From contig PNKX01000001.1 in NCBI GenBank assembly GCA_013822725.1, positions 186,001 through 250,000 on the forward strand: a stretch of 64,000 nt of DNA, written 5' to 3'. Below, one piece after another: positions 25,554 to 34,390 of the stretch; positions within the stretch are counted from its first letter, which is position 1, and each line of letters opens with the position of its first letter. The stretch comes from Pirellula sp. (lineage in GTDB: Bacteria; Planctomycetota; Planctomycetia; Pirellulales; Lacipirellulaceae). Both the position numbers and the translations under genes were made by a program. The notes under the pieces were generated by a model. That model worked only from the letters and a program-made list of their open reading frames with translations. It had not been told where the DNA came from and made no database searches.

Positions 25554-26180
25554 TTACCGCGAGCACAATTCGACGATCAACTGCGTCCGCACCGGAATCG
25601 ACACGTCATCAGCCGCAGGCAGGCGACCGACGATCCCCTCCGGAATTTCCGAGCCAGTGACCGACAGGAAGTCGGGCGTTTGGCGCGAATTCTCGGCCAT
25701 GTGCCCCTTCGCCAGATCGAGGCTCTTCGAACGATTCTTCACGCGGATGACGTCGCCGACGTTCACCAGGTAGCTGGAGATGTCGCAACGCTTGCCGTTG
25801 ACCGTCACATGACCGTGGCACACCAACTGGCGAGCCGCCGAACGGCTCAAGCCGAAGCCCAGGCGATGAACCACGTTGTCGAGCCGACGCTCGAGCAGGG
25901 TCATCAGGACGTCGCCCGTATTGCCCTTCGTCGCTTCAGCGCGATGGAAATACTTGCGGAACTGACGCTCCAGCACGCCGTAATAATGCTTGACCTTCTG
26001 CTTTTCGCGAAGGTGGACGCCGTAGTCGGTCTGCTTGCCGCGACGACCTTGTTGCTGACCCGGGGGCGTGTCGCGACGCTCGATCCCGCACTTCGGCGTA
26101 TCGCAGCGAGTTCCCTTGAGAAACAACTTCATCCCGTCACGACGACAAAGACGGCAAACAGGTCCGGTGTAACGCGCCAT
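25554..26180 (-). CDS. rpsD: 30S ribosomal protein uS4
   Basis: This 208-residue protein is the primary 16S rRNA binder that nucleates 30S assembly. MARYTGPVCRLCRRDGMKLF opens with the zinc-binding Cys set (Cys9, Cys12, Cys26, Cys31), so it is the Zn-containing (C+) form. The S4 RNA-binding domain has RLDNVVHRLGFGLSRSAARQ and GHVTVNGKRCDI. In E. coli uS4 represses its own operon; whether that holds here is unknown. It is preceded by rpsK with an AGCGAG-type hairpin in the spacer. Confidence 0.98.
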   Translation of the reverse strand: MARYTGPVCRLCRRDGMKLFLKGTRCDTPKCGIERRDTPPGQQQGRRGKQTDYGVHLREKQKVKHYYGVLERQFRKYFHRAEATKGNTGDVLMTLLERRLDNVVHRLGFGLSRSAARQLVCHGHVTVNGKRCDISSYLVNVGDVIRVKNRSKSLDLAKGHMAENSRQTPDFLSVTGSEIPEGIVGRLPAADDVSIPVRTQLIVELCSR

Positions 26181-26226
26181 AAATCAGTAACTGCAAACAG
26201 TGACTAGTAACTTGTAATGTATTGAT

Positions 26227-26252
26227 GCGAGCCGGGTCGTCCCGACCCCGGC
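26227..26252 (+). repeat. AGCGAG-family hairpin, copy 3
   Basis: GCGAG leads a stem CCGGGTCG/CGACCCCGG with one bulged base, in the rpsD-rpsK spacer and opposite to transcription. The same core recurs at 34347 and 39786. Confidence 0.65.
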
Positions 26253-26269
26253 GAATTCAGAAGCGACAA

Positions 26270-26674
26270 TTAAACGCGACGCTTCTTCCGCGGGCGGCAA
26301 CCGTTGTGCGGCAACGGGGTGACGTCTTCAATCGACTTGACCTTCAAACCAGCCGCTTCGAGGGCGGTGATGGCGCTCTCGCGACCGCTGCCCGGGCCCT
26401 TCACGCGGACTTCGACGTCCTTCATGCCGTACTTACGAGCCTTTTCAGCGGCTTGCTGAGCGGCCATCTGGCCGGCGAACGGCGTGCTCTTGCGGCTTCC
26501 CTTGAAGCCGCTCGTGCCGGCGCTCGCCCAGCAGAGGGTGTCGCCCTTCGTGTCGGTGATCGTCACGGTCGTGTTGTTGAACGTCGCCGTGATGTAGGCG
26601 ATGCCGACGGTCACGTTGCGACGGACCTTCTTGGGCTTCGGGGCTGCTGCGGCTTTGCCTTGGGTCTTGGCCAC
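26270..26674 (-). CDS. rpsK: 30S ribosomal protein uS11
   Basis: This 134-residue platform protein carries [20 protein letters not shown] and [20 protein letters not shown], and ends with [14 protein letters not shown]. It starts at GTG 26674 with GGAG upstream. Part of the alpha operon between rpsM and rpsD. Confidence 0.98.
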   Translation of the reverse strand: MAKTQGKAAAAPKPKKVRRNVTVGIAYITATFNNTTVTITDTKGDTLCWASAGTSGFKGSRKSTPFAGQMAAQQAAEKARKYGMKDVEVRVKGPGSGRESAITALEAAGLKVKSIEDVTPLPHNGCRPRKKRRV

Positions 26675-26764
26675 TGTGCGAATACTCCAACTTGGGGGCC
26701 GCGCTCCGCTGACGCGTCGCGGCTAACTTGCAATTGCTTGTGAACGGGAAATTAAGCTGCGCGA

Positions 26765-27148
26765 CTAGCGCAGATCTTTGACGCCCTTCTTACCGGCGAC
26801 GGTCTTCTTCGGACCCTTGCGGGTGCGGGCGTTGGTCTTCGTCCGCTGGCCGCGAACAGGCAAGCCGCGGCGATGACGCATGCCGCGGTAGCAGGCGATG
26901 TCGCGAAGACGCGAAATGTTCTGGCTCACCTGCCGACGGAGCTGACCCTCGACGGTGTAATCCTTGTCGAGCAGCGCCGCGAGACGCGCGACTTCGTCTT
27001 CGCCCAAGTCGCGAGCCTTCACCGCCGGGTCGATCCCAGCCTTGTGGCACAACTCACGAGCGATCTTCGGACCCACGCCGTAAAGGTACGTGAGCGAAAT
27101 CACCATCTGGCGATCAGCCGGAATGTCGACGCCGAGCAAACGAGGCAT
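26765..27148 (-). CDS. rpsM: 30S ribosomal protein uS13
   Basis: This 127-residue head protein contacts the P-site tRNA and 50S bridge B1. MPRLLGVDIPADRQMVISLT, GVGPKIARELCHKAGID and HRRGLPVRGQRTKTNARTRK are all conserved. Position after rpmJ is typical; the spacer to rpmJ holds a heptad inverted element. Confidence 0.98.
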   Translation of the reverse strand: MPRLLGVDIPADRQMVISLTYLYGVGPKIARELCHKAGIDPAVKARDLGEDEVARLAALLDKDYTVEGQLRRQVSQNISRLRDIACYRGMRHRRGLPVRGQRTKTNARTRKGPKKTVAGKKGVKDLR

Positions 27149-27212
27149 ATTCTCAATACTCCAACTAAACGGACGGCCGACGCACCTGCGCCGGGCAACC
27201 GAGGAGGATTCA

Positions 27213-27278
27213 CGGTTCGGGGTTCAGTAACAGAACCAACCAAACGCCGACTGAACCCTAGACCCTGAACCCTTAACC
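27213..27278. repeat. Arm-spacer-arm element, 7-bp units, rpmJ-rpsM
   Basis: The right arm (27251-27278) is TGAACCC, TAGACCC, TGAACCC then TTAACC. The left arm (27213-27227) is its inverse, GGTTCGG then GGTTCAG. It fills most of the rpsM-rpmJ spacer; the right arm runs into the last codons of rpmJ. Confidence 0.8.
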
Positions 27279-27386
27279 TTGCCGCTGCTTATGACGCGGA
27301 TTGCTGCACACAACGCGGACGACGCCTTGACGGCGGACCACCTTGCACTTATCGCAAATTCGCTTGACGCTGGCCCTAACCTTCAT
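27273..27386 (-). CDS. rpmJ: 50S ribosomal protein bL36
   Basis: This 37-residue zinc ribbon protein starts [20 protein letters not shown]. Zinc ligands are the two Cys of CDKC, the Cys in VVCSN and the His in PRHKQRQG. The ATG at 27386 is the family start; an upstream in-frame start at 27461 overlaps a promoter. infA, which usually precedes rpmJ, is absent here. Confidence 0.95.
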   Translation of the reverse strand: MKVRASVKRICDKCKVVRRQGVVRVVCSNPRHKQRQG

Positions 27387-27431
27387 CGCACGCGCCCTTC
27401 TCGACCGCAACCGTTTCTGGGGAAACGGTGC

Positions 27432-27461
27432 AATATAGCCGCTTGACAGTCGACCCTTCAA
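27432..27461 (-). promoter_or_regulatory. Promoter of the alpha part (rpmJ-rplQ)
   Basis: On the minus strand TTGAAG (27461-27456), an 18-bp spacer and TATATT (27437-27432) form a good sigma-70-type promoter about 46 bp upstream of rpmJ. A GC-rich hairpin (27467-27520) sits between it and map. This suggests rpmJ-rpsM-rpsK-rpsD-rpoA-rplQ can be transcribed independently of the upstream spc genes. Confidence 0.6.
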
Positions 27462-27536
27462 GGCCTCCGTCGCCCGGAAAAATACCCAAGCCCCCGACCT
27501 TGCGGGCCGGAGGCGACAATCTGCTTCACAAACCGA

Positions 27537-28349
27537 TTAAACCGCCGCTTTTTCTAGCTCCGCCGGGGTCGGCGCCACGGTCAGTAGCGTCGGTCCGTCC
27601 GGCGTAATCGCCACCGTATGCTCAAAATGGGCGCTCGGCTTCCCGTCCGCCGTCACCTGAGTCCAGGTGTCGGCGAGCATCTTCACCCGCTTCGTTCCCA
27701 TGTTCACCATCGGTTCGACCGCAATCACGAGCCCCGGCTCGATCCGAAAATCGCCGCTGCCGCGGAGCGACCGGCTGGCAAAATTCGGCACCTGGGGATC
27801 CTCGTGCATCTCCCGGCCGATGCCGTGACCGACGAAGCACTCCACCGTCGAGTAGCCGTGATCGTGAATGTACGTCGCCATCTCTCTCGCGATCGCGCTC
27901 CAGTAGCTCTTAGAGCTCATCAACTCGATCGCCAAATTCAGCACTCCCTCGGTGGCGTCCAGCAGTCGCTGCACGTCCGGCGCGATCTTTCCTACCGAGT
28001 AGGTGTAGGCCGCGTCGCCGCACCAGCCGCCAAGTCGGCAGCCGGTGTCGAGGCTCAAAATATCTCCTTCAACCAGCGGCTTGTTCGTCGGAATCCCATG
28101 AACCACCGCCTCGTTGACGCTCATGCAGCAAACCGCCGGAAATGCCGGCTTGTTCCGCACGCTGTTCGGATAGTTCTTAAACAACGGCTCGGCGCCCAGC
28201 TGAGCGAAATGCTCGCCAATCGCGTTGTCGATGTCCGCCGTCGTGGCGCCGGGGCGAACCATCTGCTTCGCGATCTGATGGGCCTGCCACACGGCGAGCC
28301 CGGCTCGCCGCATCAGACCAATCTCACGCATCGACTTGAGGTTCACCAT
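27537..28349 (-). CDS. map: Type I methionine aminopeptidase
   Basis: This 270-residue enzyme removes initiator Met from nascent proteins. Metal ligands are visible in SLDTGCRLGGWCGDAAYTYS (two Asp), VECFVGHGIGREMHEDPQVP (His) and the Glu of VIAVEPMVN, with a final Glu in SAHFEHTVAI. Length is near the E. coli enzyme (264). It lies after adk in transcription order, the usual secY-adk-map arrangement. ATG 28349. Confidence 0.97.
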   Translation of the reverse strand: MVNLKSMREIGLMRRAGLAVWQAHQIAKQMVRPGATTADIDNAIGEHFAQLGAEPLFKNYPNSVRNKPAFPAVCCMSVNEAVVHGIPTNKPLVEGDILSLDTGCRLGGWCGDAAYTYSVGKIAPDVQRLLDATEGVLNLAIELMSSKSYWSAIAREMATYIHDHGYSTVECFVGHGIGREMHEDPQVPNFASRSLRGSGDFRIEPGLVIAVEPMVNMGTKRVKMLADTWTQVTADGKPSAHFEHTVAITPDGPTLLTVAPTPAELEKAAV

Positions 28350-28380
28350 CGCCGCTTCAACCTAGCCGGTCCCTCCCGCG

Positions 28381-28941
28381 TTACTTGCGGGCGCCGTTCA
28401 ACTCCACTTCAATCCTCGCAAAGACCTCGTCCGGCGAACCCAACCCGTCAATTTCGCGAAGCGTGCCGCGTCCTTGATAGTAGGCCGCCATCGGATGGGT
28501 CAGCTCGTCGTATTGTTCCAGTCGCTTGACGATCACCAACTCATCGTCGTCTTGCCGCCCGCGTCCGGCGAGCCGTTCCAGCAGCACATCCTTCGGCACA
28601 TGGATCTGCACCGCCAGGTCGAGCGGCGTTCGCCGTTCGGCCAACATCTTGTCGAGCATGATCGCCTGGGCCGCCGTCCGCGGAAACCCGTCGAGCAAAT
28701 ACCCGCCCGCACAATCCGCCTGCGACACCCGATCGATCACCAACTGGTGCACCAACTCGTCGGGCACCAACCGGCCGGTCTTCATGAACGGCTCAGCCTG
28801 ATGGCCGGCGTCGGTCCCCTTCCGCATCGCATCGCGAAGCATGTCGCCAGTCGACAGATGGGGCACCGTCAGCCGCTCGGTGAGCCGCTTGGCCTGCGTC
28901 CCCTTGCCAGCGCCAGGAGGTCCGATGAGCACGATTCGCAT
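28381..28941 (-). CDS. adk: Adenylate kinase (short-lid form)
   Basis: This 186-residue enzyme interconverts ATP+AMP and 2 ADP. The P-loop GPPGAGKGTQAKRL, the AMP site HLSTGDMLRDAMRKG and LLDGFPRTAAQA are present. The LID is short (RLAGRGRQDDD), with no zinc Cys, unlike the long bacterial form of about 214. ATG 28941 (MRIVLIGPPGAG) is the family start; a frame extension to 28956 is unnecessary. It sits between secY and map. Confidence 0.96.
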   Translation of the reverse strand: MRIVLIGPPGAGKGTQAKRLTERLTVPHLSTGDMLRDAMRKGTDAGHQAEPFMKTGRLVPDELVHQLVIDRVSQADCAGGYLLDGFPRTAAQAIMLDKMLAERRTPLDLAVQIHVPKDVLLERLAGRGRQDDDELVIVKRLEQYDELTHPMAAYYQGRGTLREIDGLGSPDEVFARIEVELNGARK

Positions 28942-29079
28942 GACGTAATCACCCAAGCGACGACGAAGCCCTCCACACCAATCAGCCCGCGGCTCCGCCT
29001 GCGATTGGTTACCGGCGCTTCCTCATCGGCAATGTCTGTCCGAATATCGTGCCCGTGCCTGCGCGGTTCGCCCTAGAAA

Positions 29080-30441
29080 CTAGGACTCCAACAATCCCTT
29101 GTAATTCCGCATCACCAAATGACTGTCAATCTTCTGCACCAAATCAAACGCCACGCTCACCGCAATCAGCAAGCTGGTGCCGCCGTAAAAGTTGGCGACC
29201 AGCGGCGAGACGTTCAATGATCCCGAAATCATGCTCGGCACGATCGCCACCAGCGCCAAGAATCCGGCGCCGACGTACGTAATGCGGAACATCACTTTTT
29301 CCAAATAATCAGCCGTTCGCTTGCCCGGCCGATAGCCGGGGATAAACGAACCGTAGTTCTTCAAATTGTCCGCCACGTCCTTTGGATTGAACGTGATCGC
29401 CGTCCAAAAGAAGCAGAAGAAGTAAATGAGCGCGATGTAGCACAGGGCGTAGACGAAGCCCGTGCGATTGAACATCTGCGTCAGCTTGCTGAAGGTCTCG
29501 CCCCAGAATCCGTTGGCGTCGAACATCTTCGACATGGCCCCGAACAAGATCGCCGGCAGCATCAACAAGCTGCTCGCGAAAATGATCGGCATGACGCCCG
29601 CTTGATTCACCTTCAGCGGCAAGTACTGGCGGGTGCCCCCCATGACGCGACGACCGCGAACATGCTTGGCGCTCTGCATCGGAATCTGTCGTTGGCCGAG
29701 CGTGATAAACACGACGCCGACGATGACCGCGACGAACATCAGCGCCAGGATCAACAGTTGCTCAATGCCCAACTCGCCGCCGCCGCCAGTCAGTTCGAGC
29801 GACGACTGCTCCAAGAGCTGCATGCCGGCGCCAGGCATGGCGGACAAGATGCCGGCCATGATCAACAGACTGATGCCGTTCCCGATGCCGAACTCGTCGA
29901 TCTGCTCGCCGATCCACATGAGGAACACGGTGCCGGCCGTCATCGTCAACACGGCGACGATAGTCCAGCTAAACATCAGCGTGCGAGACGCCGCCGTCGG
30001 ATCGACGACGAACGCATCGTAGGCCAAGCCAGGAACAATCGATTTGACGTAGACCCAGCTTTGGATGATGCAAATGAACACCGTCGCATAACGAGTGTAT
30101 TCGTTGATCTTCTTGCGGCCCGCTTCGCCTTCCTTCTGCAGTCGCTCGAGCGGCGGGTAGACGCTGCCGAGCAACTGGAAAATGATCGACGCGGAAATAT
30201 ACGGCATGATCCCCAGGCCGAAGATCGTCACCTGGTCGAGTTGGCTGGCGCTGAACACCGCCACCTGCTTCAGAATGTCGGCCATCCCGCCGGCTTTCTG
30301 AAAGGTCGCGACCTTGCTCGGGTCGACGATCGGCAGCGGAATCTGGAAGCCCAGCCGATAAACGCCCAGCAGCCCAAGCGTCAGCAAAATTTTGCTGCGC
30401 AGCTCGGGAATCTGCCAAACGACGCGAAGCTTTTCCCACAT
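29080..30441 (-). CDS. secY: Protein translocase subunit SecY
   Basis: This 453-residue protein has about ten membrane segments and forms the SecYEG channel. Landmarks are IFGLGIMPYISASIIFQLLG, the plug-region QIPLPIVDPSKV, LLIMAGILSAMPGAG and PGKRTADYLEKVM in the C5 loop. It follows rplO with a heptad element in the spacer. ATG 30441. Confidence 0.97.
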   Translation of the reverse strand: MWEKLRVVWQIPELRSKILLTLGLLGVYRLGFQIPLPIVDPSKVATFQKAGGMADILKQVAVFSASQLDQVTIFGLGIMPYISASIIFQLLGSVYPPLERLQKEGEAGRKKINEYTRYATVFICIIQSWVYVKSIVPGLAYDAFVVDPTAASRTLMFSWTIVAVLTMTAGTVFLMWIGEQIDEFGIGNGISLLIMAGILSAMPGAGMQLLEQSSLELTGGGGELGIEQLLILALMFVAVIVGVVFITLGQRQIPMQSAKHVRGRRVMGGTRQYLPLKVNQAGVMPIIFASSLLMLPAILFGAMSKMFDANGFWGETFSKLTQMFNRTGFVYALCYIALIYFFCFFWTAITFNPKDVADNLKNYGSFIPGYRPGKRTADYLEKVMFRITYVGAGFLALVAIVPSMISGSLNVSPLVANFYGGTSLLIAVSVAFDLVQKIDSHLVMRNYKGLLES

Positions 30442-30507
30442 GGCATCATCCTGTCACGCATTCGCGCGGGAAGCTTATTCTGATCACCAAAGTATTAACA
30501 CACAAAA

Positions 30508-30590
30508 GCTGCCGACCCTCAGCTTCAGCCTCGTCGATCAGCAGCACTGCTTCTGATCGACAACTGACAGCCGACTGACGACAGCCGTGC
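30508..30590. repeat. Arm-spacer-arm element, 7-bp units, rplO-secY
   Basis: The right arm reads AACTGAC, AGCCGAC, TGACGAC, AGCCGTG; the left arm carries AGCTGCC, GACCCTC, AGCTTCA. A central inverted pair (TCGATCAGCAG with CTGATCGA) adds to the stem. It occupies the rplO-secY spacer. Confidence 0.7.
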
Positions 30591-30629
30591 TAGCGTAATC
30601 CATCATCAGGCCAAGCCAGGCGAGGTCGC

Positions 30630-31142
30630 CTACTTCTTAGCCGCGGCCTTCTTTTCAGCCTTCTTCTCGGCTTTGTAATCTTCCACCGAAGCCCGGCCTG
30701 GCAGCAAGACCATTTCGCCGCCCGCTTGCTTGATCTTCTCCGCCGCCGATTCGCTGAACCGGTGAGCCGAGATCTTCAGCTTCTTCTTCAGTTCGCCGTC
30801 GCCCAGCACCTTCAGCACGTCGAACCGGCCGCGGGCCAAGTTCTTCGACGCCAAGGAGTCGAGCGTCACTTCTTCGCCGGCGGCGAAGGCTTCGTCGATC
30901 TGGCCAAGGTTCACCACCACGACCTTCAGGCCCCAACGGTTATTGAAACCACGCTTGGGAATCCGCTGCACCAGCGGCATGTTGCCGCCGGTGAAGGTCA
31001 CCCGCGTGCTGTTGCCGTTACGCGAGCCGGCGCCCTTGTGTCCGCGACCAGCGGTCTTACCGTGGCCCGAACCGATGCCGCGGCCAATCCGCTTGCGGGG
31101 CTTGTTCTTCTCGATGCCGCGATTGACGTCGCTGATATTCAT
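30630..31142 (-). CDS. rplO: 50S ribosomal protein uL15
   Basis: This 170-residue protein starts [20 protein letters not shown] followed by [18 protein letters not shown], the diagnostic glycine-rich N-terminus. The tail is Lys/Ala-rich ([14 protein letters not shown]), longer than the usual 145-150. ATG 31142 matches the family start. rpmD (uL30), normally between rpsE and rplO, is missing: only 87 bp separate the genes. Confidence 0.96.
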   Translation of the reverse strand: MNISDVNRGIEKNKPRKRIGRGIGSGHGKTAGRGHKGAGSRNGNSTRVTFTGGNMPLVQRIPKRGFNNRWGLKVVVVNLGQIDEAFAAGEEVTLDSLASKNLARGRFDVLKVLGDGELKKKLKISAHRFSESAAEKIKQAGGEMVLLPGRASVEDYKAEKKAEKKAAAKK

Positions 31143-31229
31143 GGTCGTGGTCGACGCCCGTTCATCCGGGAATCGCTCGTTACGCAAAGATTTGTTTTGT
31201 AGTGATCGTCCGCCCGAGTCAGTTTCGTA

Positions 31230-31787
31230 CTACGACAAGTGGACGCCGCGGAGTCGCTCGACGTCCATCTTCGGACGAAGCTGTTCCAGGGCCGCCATCG
31301 TCGCCTTCACCAGCGACACCGGGTTGTTCGAGCCGAAGCTCTTCGTGAGGATGTCGTGGATGCCGGCCGCTTCGCAAACGGCACGCACCGCGGCGCCGGC
31401 GATCACGCCCGTACCAGGACCAGCCGGAGCCAACACCACCTTGGCGGCGCCGAAGCGACCCTTCACCAGATGGGGAATCGTGTTGCCGTCGCGAGCGACG
31501 ACGATCTGCTGACGCATCCCTTCCTTGACGGCCTTCTCAACGCTCGGCGGCACTTCGTTCGCCTTGCCGTAGCCCCAGCCGACCTTGCCGTCGCCGTTGC
31601 CGACGACCACCATGGCGGCGAAGCTGAACCGACGACCGCCTTTGACGACCGCGGCGCACCGCTTGATCTTCACGACGTTTTCCTGCAACTCGCCGCGCAC
31701 CTTTTCTTGAGGGCCCGAGTTGCGATTCCCGTCGCGCGACTTCGATCCGCGCTGTCTGTTGTCTTGGCCTTGGCTTCCGCTGGACAC
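31230..31787 (-). CDS. rpsE: 30S ribosomal protein uS5
   Basis: This 185-residue protein affects decoding accuracy. VKIKRCAAVVKGGRRFSFAA is the S5 domain, and VVGNGDGKVGWGYGKANEVP and VARDGNTIPHLVKGRFGAAK are conserved. The start is GTG 31787 with a GGAG Shine-Dalgarno; the first 30 residues are a charged extension. Confidence 0.97.
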   Translation of the reverse strand: MSSGSQGQDNRQRGSKSRDGNRNSGPQEKVRGELQENVVKIKRCAAVVKGGRRFSFAAMVVVGNGDGKVGWGYGKANEVPPSVEKAVKEGMRQQIVVARDGNTIPHLVKGRFGAAKVVLAPAGPGTGVIAGAAVRAVCEAAGIHDILTKSFGSNNPVSLVKATMAALEQLRPKMDVERLRGVHLS

Positions 31788-31886
31788 GAGTGTTACTCCG
31801 CTTTTAGTTCGCCGTAACGGCAGGTCGCCGCAGGTTCAACCCGCGACTCGCCACAGCCTTATCGCTGCAGCTTGTTTATTTCCAAA

Positions 31887-32255
31887 CTAGAATTCCAATC
31901 CGCCGGCCCGGGCCGCTTCGGCCAACGCCGCGACGCGACCGTGGAACTTGCACGAACCGCGATCGAAACGGACCTTCGTAACGCCAGCCTTCGCCGCACG
32001 CTCGGCAATCGCCTTGCCAATCGCCTCAGCCGCCGCCTTGTTACCGCCGTACTTGATCGCCTTCGACAATTCCTTGTCGGCCGTCGAGGCCGACGCCAAC
32101 GTCTTGCCGATCGAGTCGTCGACCACCTGAGCGGTGATGTTCCGTAGCGTCCGACAAACCGTCAGACGGGGACGTTCGGCATCGCCCTTGAGCCGCTTGC
32201 GAACGCGAAACGTCCGCCGCTGCCGTTGCTTGCCGAGTGCCTTGTTATGTTCCAT
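31887..32255 (-). CDS. rplR: 50S ribosomal protein uL18
   Basis: This 122-residue 5S rRNA-binding protein starts [20 protein letters not shown]; an ATG five codons upstream is also in frame. [20 protein letters not shown] and [20 protein letters not shown] are characteristic. It is in the spc operon between rplF and rpsE. Confidence 0.97.
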   Translation of the reverse strand: MEHNKALGKQRQRRTFRVRKRLKGDAERPRLTVCRTLRNITAQVVDDSIGKTLASASTADKELSKAIKYGGNKAAAEAIGKAIAERAAKAGVTKVRFDRGSCKFHGRVAALAEAARAGGLEF

Positions 32256-32327
32256 GGTTCTCTTATCCAACTATGAGGGCCGTTGTTCGAGAAGGCGCCC
32301 TGCCCCTCGGTAGCCCGGCGTTCTTGA

Positions 32328-32870
32328 TTACTTCGCGGTCTTGCCAGCCTTGCGACGAACTTGCTCGCCCTCGTAACGCACGCCCTTCCCCTTGTAAGGT
32401 TCAGGCTTGCGAACGGCCCGCACTTCGGCGGCAAACTGACCAACCTTTTGGCGATCGGCGCCCTTGATCGAAATGTGCGTCTGATCAGGACAGACCACCG
32501 TCAGGCCGGCGGGAATCTTCTTGTGAATTTCGTTGGCGAAGCCGACCCGCAACTGCAGGATATCCTTCGCGACGGCGGCCAGGTAACCGACGCCCTGGAT
32601 CTCGAGCTTCTTCTCGTAGCCGGTCGACACGCCTTCGACCATATTGCGAATCAGCGCGCGGGTCAGCCCGTGCAAGGCGCGCGGCAGGCGATCGTCGTTC
32701 TTGCGAGTGACGACGACTTCCTTCGCAGCGGCGTCGACCTCTACCGTCACTTCCGGACGATGGGTCCACGTCAGCTTGCCAAGCTTTCCCTCAACGGTGA
32801 TCTCACGATTGGCGACGTTCACTTTCACGCCGTCAACAATCGGAACCGGTTTCTTGCCAATACGCGACAT
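32328..32870 (-). CDS. rplF: 50S ribosomal protein uL6
   Basis: This 180-residue protein has the duplicated L6 fold. It starts MSRIGKKPVPIVDGVKVNVA and ends with EPYKGKGVRYEGEQVRRKAG, the conserved C-terminal signature. ATG 32870. A heptad element separates it from rpsH. Confidence 0.98.
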   Translation of the reverse strand: MSRIGKKPVPIVDGVKVNVANREITVEGKLGKLTWTHRPEVTVEVDAAAKEVVVTRKNDDRLPRALHGLTRALIRNMVEGVSTGYEKKLEIQGVGYLAAVAKDILQLRVGFANEIHKKIPAGLTVVCPDQTHISIKGADRQKVGQFAAEVRAVRKPEPYKGKGVRYEGEQVRRKAGKTAK

Positions 32871-32878
32871 TGTTTTCT

Positions 32879-32981
32879 AGCTCTCAGCTATCGGCCGTCA
32901 GCTTTCGGCCAGACTATTTGGTTCTTGTCTCTAACTTTGTTTTTTCTCTGGCTGACAGCCGATGGCCAACAGCCGACAGCC
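32879..32981. repeat. Arm-spacer-arm element, 7-bp units, rpsH-rplF
   Basis: The left arm (32879-32911) is AGCTCTC, AGCTATC, GGCCGTC, AGCTTTC, GGCC; the right arm (32949-32981) is GGCTGAC, AGCCGAT, GGCCAAC, AGCCGAC, AGCC. On the minus strand the left arm supplies a GAGAG stretch 10 nt before the rplF ATG. It fills the whole spacer. Confidence 0.88.
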
Positions 32982-32984
32982 CGC

Positions 32985-33383
32985 TTACCACAGCTCGCAC
33001 AACACTTCGCCGCCGAGCTTCTTCTGCCGAGCTTCGCGATCGCTGATCACGCCGCGGCTCGTGCTGATGATCGAAATCCCCAGTCCGTTCAAGATCGGAC
33101 GCAGGTCGGCCGAGCGGCTGTAAACCCGTCGGCCCGGCTTGCTCACCCGCTTGATATGGCGGATCACGCGCTCGCCGTTCGGACCATACTTCAGGTCGAT
33201 GAACAGCTGCTTCTGAGGATGACCCTCAGGTTGCTCTTCGTGAAAATCCCAGATATAGCCTTCGCGCTTCAGCACTTCGGCCACGCCGCGCTTCACCTTC
33301 GACAGCGGCATTTCCACGACCGGACGCTCTACGCGTACCGCGTTGCGGATGCGGGTGAGCATGTCGGCAATTGGGTCGGTCAT
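32985..33383 (-). CDS. rpsH: 30S ribosomal protein uS8
   Basis: This 132-residue protein binds 16S rRNA helix 21. It starts MTDPIADMLTRIRNAVRVER; an ATG one codon earlier is also possible. GVISDREARQKKLGGEVLCE is the conserved end (Ser-Thr-Ser-Arg-Gly loop just before). In E. coli uS8 is the spc operon repressor; autoregulation here is untested. Confidence 0.98.
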   Translation of the reverse strand: MTDPIADMLTRIRNAVRVERPVVEMPLSKVKRGVAEVLKREGYIWDFHEEQPEGHPQKQLFIDLKYGPNGERVIRHIKRVSKPGRRVYSRSADLRPILNGLGISIISTSRGVISDREARQKKLGGEVLCELW

Positions 33384-33481
33384 CATCTTAGTTACGGACT
33401 CCCGAAAAACTCAGGGGTTCAGAGCTCGCGATCAGCATCCAGCTTCGACTGGACTGCCGACCCGTTAGCCCTCTCGCTGGA

Positions 33482-33667
33482 TTACCAGCTCGCCTTCTTC
33501 ACGCCAGGGATCAGGCCCTTGTCCGCCAAATTGCGGAAGCAAATACGGCACGTGCCGAACTTGCGATAGACGGCACGCGGCCGTCCGCACAGCTTGCACC
33601 GCGACTCGCGTCGCGACGAAAACTTGGGCGTCCTGTTCGCCTTAGCGATCTTTGATTTGCTAGCCAC
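33482..33667 (-). CDS. rpsN: 30S ribosomal protein uS14, zinc-binding type
   Basis: This 61-residue form has the zinc ribbon [20 protein letters not shown] followed by CFR. It is the short zinc-dependent (type Z) form rather than the 100-residue form. It lies between rplE and rpsH as expected. Confidence 0.97.
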   Translation of the reverse strand: MASKSKIAKANRTPKFSSRRESRCKLCGRPRAVYRKFGTCRICFRNLADKGLIPGVKKASW

Positions 33668-33717
33668 TAGGTTACTCTCTAAAAAACTGGAAGCGTCTGA
33701 CCATCGGAACCAGGTCC

Positions 33718-34323
33718 TTAAGCCGCCGCCTCATCTGGATTCTTGAACGGCAAGCCGAACAACTTCAACATCTCACGCGACTCGTCGTCCGAACCGGCCG
33801 AACAGCAAATCGCGATGTTCATCCCTTGCGCCCGCAGATACTTGTCGGGGTTCAGTTCCGGGAAGACCAACTGCTCAGTTAGACCCAGGCTGTAGTTCCC
33901 GTGGCCGTCGAACGCGTTGAGCTTCAACCCGCGGAAGTCGCGAACACGCGGTAGCGCGATCGAAATCAACCGGTCGAGAAACTCGTACATCCGGGCGCCG
34001 CGAAGCGTGACCTTGGCGCCAATCGCCACGCCTTCCCGCAAGCGGAAATTTGCGATCGACTTGCGCGCCTTGCAGATCAGCGCCTTCTGGCCGGTGATGT
34101 CGGTCAGCGCCGAGGTGGCTTCTTCGATGTGCTTCTTGTCGCTCATCGCGCTGCCGACGCCCATGCTCACGACGATCTTCTGAATCCGCGGCAGCGACAA
34201 ACGATTCTCGCGACCGAACTTCTCCCGCATGGCGGGCAGAATCTCGCTCTCGTAACGTTCCTTCAACCGCGGAACAGGAGCTTCGCCTTCGGTCTTCGCA
34301 GGTTTGGTTGCGGCTTTAGCCAT
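33718..34323 (-). CDS. rplE: 50S ribosomal protein uL5
   Basis: This 201-residue 5S rRNA-binding protein of the central protuberance has [40 protein letters not shown] and [19 protein letters not shown]. The first 20 residues are a Lys/Ala/Pro extension ([18 protein letters not shown]). Start ATG 34323 or the adjacent ATG 34326. Confidence 0.97.
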   Translation of the reverse strand: MAKAATKPAKTEGEAPVPRLKERYESEILPAMREKFGRENRLSLPRIQKIVVSMGVGSAMSDKKHIEEATSALTDITGQKALICKARKSIANFRLREGVAIGAKVTLRGARMYEFLDRLISIALPRVRDFRGLKLNAFDGHGNYSLGLTEQLVFPELNPDKYLRAQGMNIAICCSAGSDDESREMLKLFGLPFKNPDEAAA

Positions 34324-34346
34324 CACTGTCAGCTTTCACATTGCGG

Positions 34347-34372
34347 GCGAGCCGGGTCGATTCGACCCCAGG
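34347..34372 (+). repeat. AGCGAG-family hairpin, copy 4
   Basis: GCGAG followed by CCGGGTCGA/TTCGACCCC forms a 7-bp stem (GGGTCGA/TCGACCC) in the rplE-rplX spacer. It is upstream of the rplE start on the transcribed strand. Confidence 0.65.
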
Positions 34373-34390
34373 CGTCTGCCCAGTATTCAA

